A stretch of DNA of 39,165 nt from NCBI RefSeq assembly GCF_026169115.1, contig NZ_JAPFEA010000026.1:1-39165 (forward strand), in the 5' to 3' direction. Positions within the stretch are counted from its first letter, which is position 1; each line of letters begins with the position of its first letter. The translations under genes and the position numbers were made by a program. Positions 7,180 to 14,407 of this stretch are shown piece by piece. Origin of the DNA: Intestinimonas sp. (GTDB lineage: Bacteria > Bacillota > Clostridia > Oscillospirales > Oscillospiraceae). The notes under the pieces are model-generated. The model was not told the origin of the DNA. It made no database searches and was given only the letters and a program-made list of their open reading frames with translations.

Positions 7180-7307
7180 CTCGTCGCCGCAAAGTCCGCT
7201 CTGGTCGGAACGCCCTGGACGGGCATTCCTCCCTGCGATCCCTTGCGGCTCCTCTCCCCACAAAGCCCGCTCCGCTGGGCTTTGCGGGGGCCCCGGATCT
7301 GGGGCGG
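7180..7307 (-). repeat. GC-rich double-hairpin intergenic repeat, copy A (after ilvC)
   Basis: Beginning 3 nt after the ilvC stop (minus strand), two hairpins follow in tandem: GCCCC/GGGGC (7290-7305), then a 12-13 bp stem 7256-7268/7277-7289 with loop GCTCCGCT on the plus strand. Past them lie the motifs GCAAGGGATCG and GCGGACTTTGCGGCGACG. The same arrangement recurs at 11461-11598 after ilvN2. No U tract follows, so this is not a standard terminator. Confidence 0.75.
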
Positions 7308-7308
7308 A

Positions 7309-8328
7309 TCAGTTCGAGGCGGTATCCAGGTCCTTATCCCCGCCCCAGATCATGTTCTTGCGCAGTTCCTCGCCCACGATCTCCATCTGGTGCTTTTTGA
7401 GGTTGTCCCGCTTGGAGTTGAAGAAGCAGCGGCCGTTCTTGTTCTCGGCGATCCACTTGCCGGCGAAGGTACCGTCCTGGATGTCGGAGAGGACGGCCCG
7501 CATCCGGGCCTTGGTCTCCTCGTGGGGGATGACACGGGGACCGGAGACATACTCGCCGTACTCGGCGGTGTCGGAGATGGAGTAGTTCATGGCGGCCACA
7601 CCGCCCTTGTTGATGAGGTCGATGATGAGCTTCATCTCGTGGATGCACTCGAAGTAGGCGTTCTCAGGCTCGTATCCGGCCTCCACCAGCACCTCGAAGC
7701 CGCAGCGCATCAGGTCCACCACGCCGCCGCACAGCACGGTCTGCTCGCCGAAGAGGTCGGTCTCGGTCTCGTCGTGGAAGGTGGTCTCCATCACGCCGGC
7801 CCGGGCGCCGCCGATGCCGGCGATGTAGGCCAGGGCGATCTTATAGGCGTTGCCGGTGGCGTTCTGCTCCACGGCCACCAGGCAGGGCACGCCCTTGCCG
7901 TTGACATAGGTGGAGCGGACGGTGTGACCGGGGCCCTTGGGGGCGGCCATGAAGACGTCCACGCCGGCGGGGGGGACGATCTGCTTATAGCGGATGTTGA
8001 AGCCGTGGGCAAAGGCCAGGGCGTTGCCCTCCTCCAGGTAGGGGGCGATGTCCTTCTTGTAGACCTCGGCCTGGACCTCGTCGTTGATGAGCATCATGAC
8101 GATATCGGCCCACTTGGCGGCCTCGGGAATGGTCTTGACGGTGAGACCGGCCTTCTCGGCCTCGGGCCAGTTCTTGGAGCCCTGGCGGAGCCCCACGCAG
8201 ACGTCGCAGCCGGAGTCCTTCAGGTTGAGGGCATGGGCGTGGCCCTGGGAGCCATAGCCGATAATGGCGATCTTCTTCCCGTTGAGGTAGCTGAGTTCGC
8301 AGTCTTTCTCGTAATACATCTTTGCCAT
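7309..8328 (-). CDS. ilvC: Ketol-acid reductoisomerase
   Basis: A 339-residue class I (short-form) enzyme that isomerises and reduces acetolactate or acetohydroxybutyrate with NAD(P)H and Mg2+, the second common step to valine, leucine and isoleucine. It has the Rossmann motif [13 protein letters not shown] (about 24-36), the cofactor loop [16 protein letters not shown], the metal-binding [11 protein letters not shown] and the C-terminal helical knotted domain with [14 protein letters not shown] 8328 is chosen because AAGGAG lies 8 nt before it; a longer frame reaching 8376 has no site. Its stop abuts a GC-rich repeat, and a copy of its last codons lies 165 bp further on. It is separated from the ilvBN genes by a GNAT gene and has its own leader of about 145 bp; no clear T-box was seen there. 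Confidence 0.96.
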   Translation of the reverse strand: MAKMYYEKDCELSYLNGKKIAIIGYGSQGHAHALNLKDSGCDVCVGLRQGSKNWPEAEKAGLTVKTIPEAAKWADIVMMLINDEVQAEVYKKDIAPYLEEGNALAFAHGFNIRYKQIVPPAGVDVFMAAPKGPGHTVRSTYVNGKGVPCLVAVEQNATGNAYKIALAYIAGIGGARAGVMETTFHDETETDLFGEQTVLCGGVVDLMRCGFEVLVEAGYEPENAYFECIHEMKLIIDLINKGGVAAMNYSISDTAEYGEYVSGPRVIPHEETKARMRAVLSDIQDGTFAGKWIAENKNGRCFFNSKRDNLKKHQMEIVGEELRKNMIWGGDKDLDTASN

Positions 8329-8474
8329 GACAATACACTCCTTTGAATGTGAGATAGATCCCTTTTGCGCTATCATAGCACAGAGGGAGAAAAAAGAATG
8401 ATAACCAAGTTACAATTTGGAAAAAAGATTTGGGCGGCAGCCCTGATGTGGGCGCATCCCGCGGGGTGTGGGAA

Positions 8475-8927
8475 TCAAGCAAGCACCCGTTCCAGTTCGA
8501 TTTCATCCTCGTCCGCACGACCAGTGGCAGAGAAGCGCATGGTCTGGTACAAGTGGCAGGCGGCGGAATTTTCCGGGTTGACGGTCAGACGGACAACGTT
8601 GGAATCTCCAAAGGGCCTGGAACGGATATAGTCAAGCGCAGATTCCATCGCCGCTCTCCCATAGCCTCTGCCTTGGTACTGGACATCGATCATCAGATGC
8701 CAGATGAAGTAAGCCTCTTCGTCATAGTCGTAGATGACCATCAGGTATCCGATCACCTGACCGGCGCGGCAGATTGCAAAAGGGGTACACTGCTTGCGGT
8801 ATACATATGCCTGGGCCAGACTTCGGATCGGGTGGGATACAAATTTCTCCTGCTGGGCATCTAATTTCAGGGAAAAGCAGGCAAGAAAATTGGATTCATC
8901 AACTTTATGCAGGGTAATAGGGTCCAT
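8475..8927 (-). CDS. GNAT-family N-acetyltransferase, possibly polyamine type
   Basis: A 150-residue single-domain acetyltransferase. The acetyl-CoA binding motif A is QGRGYGRAAMESAL (about 83-96), preceded by the beta4 strand FIWHLMID and followed by VNPENSAACHLYQTMRFSATG, a typical motif B with N and Y. The beginning (LACFSLKLDAQQEKFVSHPIRSLAQAY) resembles BltD/spermidine acetyltransferases, so a small polyamine is a reasonable guess, but GNAT substrates are hard to read from sequence. AGGAGG stands 6-7 nt before ATG 8927. It lies between ilvN1 and ilvC in the same orientation with gaps of 146 and 199 bp and is probably unrelated to branched-chain synthesis. Confidence 0.85.
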   Translation of the reverse strand: MDPITLHKVDESNFLACFSLKLDAQQEKFVSHPIRSLAQAYVYRKQCTPFAICRAGQVIGYLMVIYDYDEEAYFIWHLMIDVQYQGRGYGRAAMESALDYIRSRPFGDSNVVRLTVNPENSAACHLYQTMRFSATGRADEDEIELERVLA

Positions 8928-9045
8928 ATTTCCTCCTTTGTGTTCGGAGGGCTAACGGATGAAAACCCTCCTTTTGGTTGATAGGAACATGTTTTTATAC
9001 AATTTCATGCCTGATCTCCACCTTTCCTTGAAAGTACATGTATAT

Positions 9046-9068
9046 GAAAACACAGAAGCCTCTGTGGG
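9046..9068 (-). terminator. Weak terminator after ilvN1
   Basis: On the minus strand CACAGA-GGCT-TCTGTG (stem 9051-9056 with 9061-9066) is followed by TTTTC. An 8-bp inverted repeat (GTCCTGCG ... CGCAGGAC, about 9085-9118) lies just before it. Confidence 0.5.
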
Positions 9069-9126
9069 ATCTGCCAAGGTCCGTGTCCTGCGTGTGAACG
9101 GTGTGGATACCGCAGGACGGCGGAGC

Positions 9127-9675
9127 TTACAGGAAATTCTTGCTGAGGTTGAATTCGCCGGATTCCTTGGTGTCCTCGTAGATGGTGCGCACCCCCCGCT
9201 CGATGGCGATGATGCCGGTGCGAACCACCTCCATCAGACCGAAGTCGGCCAGCAGATCCATGAGGGCGCCGGCCTTATTCTCGTCTCCCAGGATGGAAAT
9301 GGTGAGGGTCTCCCGGCTGATGTCCACCACGCTGGCCCGGAAGACGCTGACGATCTGTAGGATCTCGTCCCGCTTGTCCTTGGTATCGGCCTTCACCTTC
9401 ACCAGCACCAGCTCCCGCTGGACAGCCTCCTCGGTGGAGAGGACCTTGACCGAGACCACGCACAGCAGCTTGCGCAGCTGGGCGGCCAGCTGGGTGATGG
9501 TGGCGTCATCCCCGTTCATGACGATGGTGATGCGGGTGATCCTGGGGTCCTCGGTGGTACCGGAGGCGATGGAGTCGATGTTATAGCCCTTGCGGGAAAA
9601 AAGGCGGGAGACCTGACTCAGGACGCCGGGGGTGTTCTCCACCAGGATGGAGAGGGTATGCTCTTTGCTTTCCAT
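9127..9675 (-). CDS. ilvN: Acetolactate synthase small (regulatory) subunit 1
   Basis: A 182-residue regulatory subunit. The N-terminal ACT domain reads HTLSILVENTPGVLSQVSRLFSRKGYNIDSIASG (about 6-39), the usual valine-binding fold, followed by the second conserved domain (ELVLVKV about 91-97, then VSVFRASVVDISRETLTISILG). It would bind the preceding large subunit and confer feedback control. AAGGAG lies 9 nt before ATG 9675; the ilvB1 stop is 25 bp upstream, so the two are one operon. It is about 20 residues longer than the second small subunit at 11599, with an extra charged tail (YEDTKESGEFNLSKNFL). Confidence 0.93.
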   Translation of the reverse strand: MESKEHTLSILVENTPGVLSQVSRLFSRKGYNIDSIASGTTEDPRITRITIVMNGDDATITQLAAQLRKLLCVVSVKVLSTEEAVQRELVLVKVKADTKDKRDEILQIVSVFRASVVDISRETLTISILGDENKAGALMDLLADFGLMEVVRTGIIAIERGVRTIYEDTKESGEFNLSKNFL

Positions 9676-9700
9676 GATGCTTACGCTCCTTTCCCCGCCC

Positions 9701-11407
9701 TCAGTCCAGCAGGAAGTCGGTGATGGGTTTGCCGGCGGAGACCATGGGACGGACGGTCTCGTCGGTGTCGATGATGCACTCGATGACGCAGGCGTGGCCA
9801 TCGTCCAGGGCCTCCCGGACGGCCTCGGCCAGCTGAGCCTGGGTGGCGGCGCGCCGCCCCCGGACGCCGTATGCCTCGGCCAGTTTCACGAAATCGGGGG
9901 CGAAGTTGAGGTCGGTCTGGGAAAAGCGTCCGCCGTAGAGGAGGTTCTGCCACTGATGGACCATGCCCAGGGTGTGGTTGTTAAAGATGATGGTGATGAT
10001 GGGGATGTCATAGTGGGAGATGGTGGCCAGCTCCTGGCCGTTCATGCGGAAGCAGCCGTCGCCGGTCATGTGGAGGACGGTCTTGTCCGGATTGCCCAGC
10101 TTGGCCCCCATGGCGGCACCCAGACCGAAGCCCATGGTGCCGAAGCCGCCGGAGGTGACGAGCTGACCGGGGTAGTCGAAGTGGAAGTGCTGGATGGACC
10201 ACATCTGATGCTGTCCTACGTCGGTACACACAATGGAGTCCTGGGGGCAGAGGGCCCGGAGGGTGCGGATGATCTGGTAGGGGGTGAGGGCGGTGCTCTC
10301 CTCCGGGACCGGGGAGCGGTGAGAGAAGACGAACTCCTTCCATTCCGGGTGCCGGTAGCCGGGGATGCGCTGGTTGACCATCTGGAGGACCTGCTTGGCG
10401 TCGCCGATGATGTGGTGGTCGGTCTTGACGTTCTTGTCGATCTCGGCCCGGTCAATGTCGATGTGTACGATCTTGGCCTGCCTGGCAAAAAGGGAGGGGG
10501 AGGTGGCCACCCGGTCGGAGAACCGGCAGCCCACGGCGATGAGCAGGTCGCAGTTGGCGCAGGCAATGTTGGAGCTCCGGGAGCCGTGCATGCCCAGCAT
10601 GCCGGTGGTGAGCGGGTGTGCGCCGGGGAAGCCGCCGCCGCCCATGACGGTGATGGCCACAGGGGCGTCCAGCTTTTCGGCCAGAGCGCGGAACTCCTGG
10701 TGGGCCCGGCTGCGGACCACGCCGCCGCCGCAGATGAGCATGGGCTTCTCCGACTGGGCGATCAACTCCACCAGACGGTCCACGTCGTCGCCGTTGGGGG
10801 CGGGGGGCGTCAGGTCCCAGCCCGCCCGCTTCCGCAGGTCGGCCAGGCGGCCGTGGTACTGGTGCTCCTCCTTGGGGAGGGGCTCGTAGTCGATCATCAC
10901 GTCCAGGGCGGTGACGTTTTTCAGAAGGTCGATGAGCACCGGGCCGGGCCGGCCCATGGCGGCCACGGCGAACGCCTCCCGGATGACGTCGGGGATGTCG
11001 TTGGGGTCCCGGACCAGGTAGGTGGCCTTGGTGATGGGCATGGCGATGCCGGTGATGTCCACCTCCTGGAAGGCGTCCTTGCCCAGGGTGCTCTCGGCGA
11101 CGTTGCAGGTGAGGAAGACCACCGGAGAGGAGTCCATGTAGGCGGTGGCGATGCCGGTGGTCAGGTTGGTGGCGCCGGGGCCGGAGGTGGCAAAGCACAC
11201 GCCCACCTTGCCGGTGGAGCGGGCGTAGCCGTCGGCGGCGTGGGAGGCGCCCTGCTCATGGGCGGTCAAAATATGGCGAATCTTGTCCTGGTAGCGGTAG
11301 AGCTCGTCATATACGTTCAATATGGTGCCGCCTGGGTAGCCGAAGATGGTGTCCACCCCCTGCTCCAGCAGGCACTCCAAAATGGCTTGTGTGGCTCGGA
11401 TCTTCAT
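9701..11407 (-). CDS. ilvB: Acetolactate synthase large (catalytic) subunit 1
   Basis: A 568-residue thiamine-diphosphate enzyme joining two pyruvates, or pyruvate and 2-ketobutyrate. The activating glutamate is Glu51 in TAHEQGASHAADGYAR; FQEVDITG and the ThDP motif GDGCFRMNG ... FNN are intact. The substrate loop reads LGMVHQWQNLLYGGRFS: it keeps the tryptophan (GMV-x-QWQ) that in E. coli isozyme II favours 2-ketobutyrate, so this copy should support isoleucine synthesis. Where many family members have GQV before the FQEVD segment, this protein has CNV. AGGAGT lies 8 nt before ATG 11407. It follows ilvN2 after 191 bp occupied by a GC-rich repeat and is followed by ilvN1, so it is probably read from the T-box promoter as the third gene. 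Confidence 0.94.
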   Translation of the reverse strand: MKIRATQAILECLLEQGVDTIFGYPGGTILNVYDELYRYQDKIRHILTAHEQGASHAADGYARSTGKVGVCFATSGPGATNLTTGIATAYMDSSPVVFLTCNVAESTLGKDAFQEVDITGIAMPITKATYLVRDPNDIPDVIREAFAVAAMGRPGPVLIDLLKNVTALDVMIDYEPLPKEEHQYHGRLADLRKRAGWDLTPPAPNGDDVDRLVELIAQSEKPMLICGGGVVRSRAHQEFRALAEKLDAPVAITVMGGGGFPGAHPLTTGMLGMHGSRSSNIACANCDLLIAVGCRFSDRVATSPSLFARQAKIVHIDIDRAEIDKNVKTDHHIIGDAKQVLQMVNQRIPGYRHPEWKEFVFSHRSPVPEESTALTPYQIIRTLRALCPQDSIVCTDVGQHQMWSIQHFHFDYPGQLVTSGGFGTMGFGLGAAMGAKLGNPDKTVLHMTGDGCFRMNGQELATISHYDIPIITIIFNNHTLGMVHQWQNLLYGGRFSQTDLNFAPDFVKLAEAYGVRGRRAATQAQLAEAVREALDDGHACVIECIIDTDETVRPMVSAGKPITDFLLD

Positions 11408-11460
11408 GTGTTCCACTCCTGTCAATGTCTCTATGGGATGCTTTGCGGTCCATCCGCGCT

Positions 11461-11598
11461 GCGGGCGACGGCTGCGTCCTCGCAAAGTCCGCGCCGCGCG
11501 CCCCGTTCCGGAGGAACAGGGCTTGCTCCGCTCCCTTGCTCGTCCTTTCCCCGGCAAACCCGCTCCGCTGGGCTTTGCCGGGGGCCCCGAATGGGGGC
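11461..11598 (-). repeat. GC-rich double-hairpin intergenic repeat, copy B (between ilvN2 and ilvB1)
   Basis: It starts directly after the ilvN2 stop. On the plus strand the hairpins are 11549-11561 with 11570-11583 (loop GCTCCGCT, one bulged C) and 11584-11588 with 11594-11598. Beyond them come GCAAGGGAGCG and GCGGACTTTGCGAGGACG, as in copy A at 7180-7307. The stems differ by compensating or tolerated changes, while the loop is identical. Because it lies inside an apparent operon it is more likely an RNA-stabilising, attenuating or mobile palindromic element than a simple terminator. Confidence 0.75.
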
Positions 11599-12084
11599 TT
11601 ATATCTTCCCGCTGCCCTTCTGGACGGCGATGACGCCGGTCCGGGCCACCTCCAGGATGGAGAAGGGCCGCAGCAGGCTCTCGAACAGATCCACCCGTTC
11701 GGGGGTGTCGGAGAGCTCCAGGGTCATGGTGGTGGAGCTGATGTCGGCGATCTTGGCCCCCATGATCTGGCACAGGTTGGCCACGTCCTGCCGGGTCTTG
11801 GTGGAGGTGGAGACCTTTACAATGATGAGCTCCCGGCCAATGAGCTTCTTCTCATCCAGGGTACGCACCTTGATGACGTCCACCAGCTTGTTGAGCTGCT
11901 TTTCCACCTGCTCCACCACATTGTTGCCGGAGTCCACGATGATGGTGATGCGGGAGATGTTCTTGTCGTCGGTGACGCCCACGGCCAGGCTCTCGATGTT
12001 GAAGGCCCGCCGGGAGAAGAGACCGGTGATGCGGTTGAGCACGCCGGCCCGGTTTTCCACCAGGACGGAAATGGTCTGGGTCAT
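11599..12084 (-). CDS. ilvN: Acetolactate synthase small (regulatory) subunit 2
   Basis: A 161-residue regulatory subunit with ACT domain TISVLVENRAGVLNRITGLFSRRAFNIESLAVG (4-36), then RELIIVKVST and MGAKIADISSTTMTLELS of the second domain, ending FSILEVARTGVIAVQKGSGKI. The length matches the common bacterial form. AAAGGAGG lies 8 nt before ATG 12084 and the ilvB2 stop is 17 bp upstream, so it is the partner of that large subunit. Valine binding at the ACT dimer interface would give feedback inhibition, a family property. Its stop codon is followed at once by the double-hairpin repeat. Confidence 0.94.
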   Translation of the reverse strand: MTQTISVLVENRAGVLNRITGLFSRRAFNIESLAVGVTDDKNISRITIIVDSGNNVVEQVEKQLNKLVDVIKVRTLDEKKLIGRELIIVKVSTSTKTRQDVANLCQIMGAKIADISSTTMTLELSDTPERVDLFESLLRPFSILEVARTGVIAVQKGSGKI

Positions 12085-12101
12085 AGGACGGTCCTCCTTT
12101 C

Positions 12102-13724
12102 TCAGGTCGAGGACGTGGTGGCCATGGGGTCCACGTCGCAGATGAGCAGATAGGGTCCGGGGGCGGCCAGCATGCGCCGGATGGCCTCCTCCGCCTGGCT
12201 GTCGTCGCTGATCCGGGCGGCGGGGATGCCGTAGGCGCCGGCCAGGGCCTCAAAGTCCGGGGAACCGTTGAGGTCCACGCCGAAGGGGCCGCTGTAACTG
12301 GCAAACTGAATCTGGTGGACCAGCCCCAGCACCCCGTTGCGGACCATGACGATCTTCACGTCGGCGTCCATGGCCCTCAGGGTGGCCAGCTCATTTTCAA
12401 ACATCTGGAAGCTGCCGTCGCCGCAGACTACCACGGTCTGGCGGTCGGGCACGGCGGTCTTGACGCCCAGGGCGGCGGGGAGGGAGTAGCCCATGGTGCC
12501 CAGGCCGCCGGTGGTGAGGAAGCGGCCATGCTTCATGGGCAGGTGCTTGGCGGCCCAGATCTGGTTCTGGCCCACGTCCACACAGACGCAGGCGTCGTCG
12601 TCCAGGGCCTCCCCCAGGGCGCGCATGAGGTAGGCGGGGGTGACGCTGCCGGCGCCGGGGGCGGCGGCGAGCTGGGGCTCTGTTTTGCGGCGGGCCTGGA
12701 GGTCGGCGATCCAGGCGTCGCTCTGGGCCCTGGGTCGGTGGGAGATGAGCTGGCCCAGGATGACCTTCACGTCGCCCACCACGGGAACGGTGGTGGAGAA
12801 GTTTTTGCCGATCTCGGCGGGGTCTACGTCCAGGTGGACGGTCTTGGTGCGGCTGGCGATCTCCTTGGGAGAGGTCACCGCCCGGTCGGCCGCCCTGGCG
12901 CCGGCGATGATGAGCAGATCGGTGGTGTTGAGGGCCCGGTTGGCGGTGGGCGTGCCGAAAGCGCCGATCATGCCCAGGTTGAGGGGGTGGTCCCTGGGCA
13001 GCAGGCCCAGCCCCATCATGGTGGTGGCCACCGGGATACGGGCCCCTTCGCACAGCGCCACCAGCTCGGCCTGGGCCTGGGCGCTGAACAGACCGCCGCC
13101 CACGCACAGCAGGGGCTTCTGCGCGGCGGAGATGGCCTCAGCCACCCGCTTGATCTGGACATCATTCCCTTTGACGCTGGGCTTGTAGCCCCGGATATCC
13201 ACACTGGCCGGGTAAACAGGCTCGATCATCTGCTGCTGGATGTCGATGGGGATATCGATGAGGACGGGACCCTGCCGGCCCGTGGAGGCGATGTGAAATG
13301 CCTCCTTGACCACCCGGGGGATGTCATTGGCGTCCTTCACCAGGTAGCTGTGCTTGGTGAAGGGGGCGCAGGCGCCGGTGATGTCCACCTCCTGGAAAAT
13401 ATCCCGGCCCAGCAGGTAGCTCTGGACCTGGCCGGTGATGGCCACCATGGGGATGGAGTCCATATAGGCGGTGGCGATGCCGGTGATGAGGTTGGTGGCG
13501 CCGGGGCCGGAGGTCACCATGCACACGCCGGGCCTGCCTGTCATGCGGGCGTAGCCGGAGGCCATGTGCCCGGCGTTCTGCTCCGTACGCACCAGGGTAT
13601 AGGCGATATCCGTGGCGGCCAGGGCGTCCACAGCGGGGCAGATGGTGGCGCCGGCATAGCCGAAGATCCGCTCTACGCCCTCCTGTCTGAGACTCTCTAT
13701 CAGGACCTGGGCTCCGTTCATCAT
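12102..13724 (-). CDS. ilvB: Acetolactate synthase large (catalytic) subunit 2, T-box controlled
   Basis: A 540-residue thiamine-diphosphate enzyme, the first gene after the T-box leader. Glu49 in VRTEQNAGHMASGYAR, GQVQSYLLGRDIFQEVDITG and GDGSFQMFENE are intact. The substrate loop reads LGLVHQIQFASYSGPFG: the tryptophan found in the other copy (QWQ) is isoleucine here. In E. coli isozyme I the same position is Gln, and that isozyme has little preference for 2-ketobutyrate, so this copy probably favours acetolactate for valine and leucine. ATG 13724 (an adjacent ATG is at 13721) has AGGAGG 8 nt upstream; the in-frame extension to 13775 has none. It forms a pair with ilvN2. Confidence 0.93.
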   Translation of the reverse strand: MMNGAQVLIESLRQEGVERIFGYAGATICPAVDALAATDIAYTLVRTEQNAGHMASGYARMTGRPGVCMVTSGPGATNLITGIATAYMDSIPMVAITGQVQSYLLGRDIFQEVDITGACAPFTKHSYLVKDANDIPRVVKEAFHIASTGRQGPVLIDIPIDIQQQMIEPVYPASVDIRGYKPSVKGNDVQIKRVAEAISAAQKPLLCVGGGLFSAQAQAELVALCEGARIPVATTMMGLGLLPRDHPLNLGMIGAFGTPTANRALNTTDLLIIAGARAADRAVTSPKEIASRTKTVHLDVDPAEIGKNFSTTVPVVGDVKVILGQLISHRPRAQSDAWIADLQARRKTEPQLAAAPGAGSVTPAYLMRALGEALDDDACVCVDVGQNQIWAAKHLPMKHGRFLTTGGLGTMGYSLPAALGVKTAVPDRQTVVVCGDGSFQMFENELATLRAMDADVKIVMVRNGVLGLVHQIQFASYSGPFGVDLNGSPDFEALAGAYGIPAARISDDSQAEEAIRRMLAAPGPYLLICDVDPMATTSST

Positions 13725-13781
13725 GGGACATTCCTCCTCGCGTTTCCAATGGGGGCTCCCGGCGGACCGGGGCAAATATGC

Positions 13782-13813
13782 AAAAAGACTTCGTCCTCTC
13801 TAGGACGAAGTCT
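13782..13813 (-). terminator. T-box regulated terminator
   Basis: A perfect 12-bp stem (13786-13797 with 13802-13813), loop of 4 nt, followed on the minus strand by TTTTT. Its 5' arm directly follows the T-box sequence, as expected for a terminator that competes with the antiterminator. Confidence 0.92.
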
Positions 13814-14002
13814 CGCTCCGTGGTACCACCTAAATTCGCGGGCAGAGGCCCGCGCGCTCTTTCCCCGATAACGGGGGGAACCGTCGCCCCCTATTGCCGG
13901 TTCAGGGGCGCAGCTCACGAGCGACTTTCTCCCGGCCCCTCACGGGGGCTCGCACCTGCCGCCCCCTCTCTGCGCTTGTGAGACCGATTTACTTACCCGG
14001 TC
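13782..14002 (-). promoter_or_regulatory. T-box riboswitch leader of ilvB2, apparent specifier GUC (valine)
   Basis: On the minus strand the leader shows Stem I (GCGCAG ... CTGCGC) with AGAGAG and the distal GGTGCGAG loop. The 3' side of the specifier loop reads GAAAGTCGCTCGTGAGCTGC, placing codon GUC at 13923-13925. Next come the antiterminator T-box AGGTGGTACCACG (complement of 13819-13831) and the terminator at 13782-13813. Uncharged tRNA-Val pairing with GUC would stabilise the antiterminator and turn on the acetolactate synthase genes. The T-box identity is secure; the specifier is a manual alignment and slightly less so. Confidence 0.92.
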
Positions 14003-14042
14003 ATTGCTGTTTTGACCCTATCAAAATGTGATATTGAAAATC

Positions 14043-14071
14043 ATGATACAACCCGCGGGCGGGTTTGTCAA
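14043..14071 (-). promoter_or_regulatory. Sigma-70-type promoter of the T-box / ilvB2 transcript
   Basis: Minus strand TTGACA (complement of 14066-14071), a 17-bp spacer and TATCAT (complement of 14043-14048). Transcription would start near 14036, about 35 nt before the T-box Stem I. Confidence 0.85.
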
Positions 14072-14226
14072 CGATGGATTTTGGCAAAAAGAAAAAATCC
14101 TGCCGTCAGCCCCGAGGGAAGCGGAACGGGGTTTGGGCCGGGGCGTCTGGGAGGAAAAATTTATTTTCCCTAATTTCGGCGCTTTTTTCTCTGGAAATGC
14201 TGGACATTTTGAATTGGTAGTACTAT

Positions 14227-14232
14227 TATAAT
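14227..14232 (+). promoter_or_regulatory. Candidate -10 element of the rnf promoter
   Basis: TATAAT at 14227-14232 lies in an AT-rich island of the divergent ilvB2/rnfC intergenic region, 175 bp before rnfC. No well-spaced -35 is visible (TGGACA at 14201-14206 is 20 bp away). The start site would give rnf mRNA a leader of about 170 nt. Confidence 0.45.
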
Positions 14233-14316
14233 AAGGATTCGAGTGCGCCCTGCGGCAGTGGTCGGATCAATGGGGAGAGGGCAGGCCGGGGAGAAGGGTC
14301 TGCCCATCGGGAAGGA

Positions 14317-14362
14317 CCGCTGAACAAATGACTGCGTATTCTGTCAGCCACTTGTTCAGCGG
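14317..14362 (+). promoter_or_regulatory. Long hairpin in the rnf leader
   Basis: An 11-bp perfect stem (14317-14327 with 14352-14362) encloses an inner TGAC/GTCA pairing. No U tract follows, so it is not a simple terminator. It may be a structured leader or a protein operator; no known riboswitch class was recognised. Confidence 0.5.
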
Positions 14363-14407
14363 CCTAATACGGAAGCAGAGGTTTGAAGTAATGACAGAGG
14401 TGATGCT

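Noticed and set aside
8329-8474. A second T-box or attenuator before ilvC
   Set aside because: The 146-bp gap has a TATGAT-like -10 but no T-box core sequence and no terminator hairpin with a U tract.
9632-12145. An 837-residue open frame on the plus strand
   Set aside because: Antisense to ilvB1 and ilvN2, which have full domain matches; its residues are the mirror of high-GC codons and show no domain.
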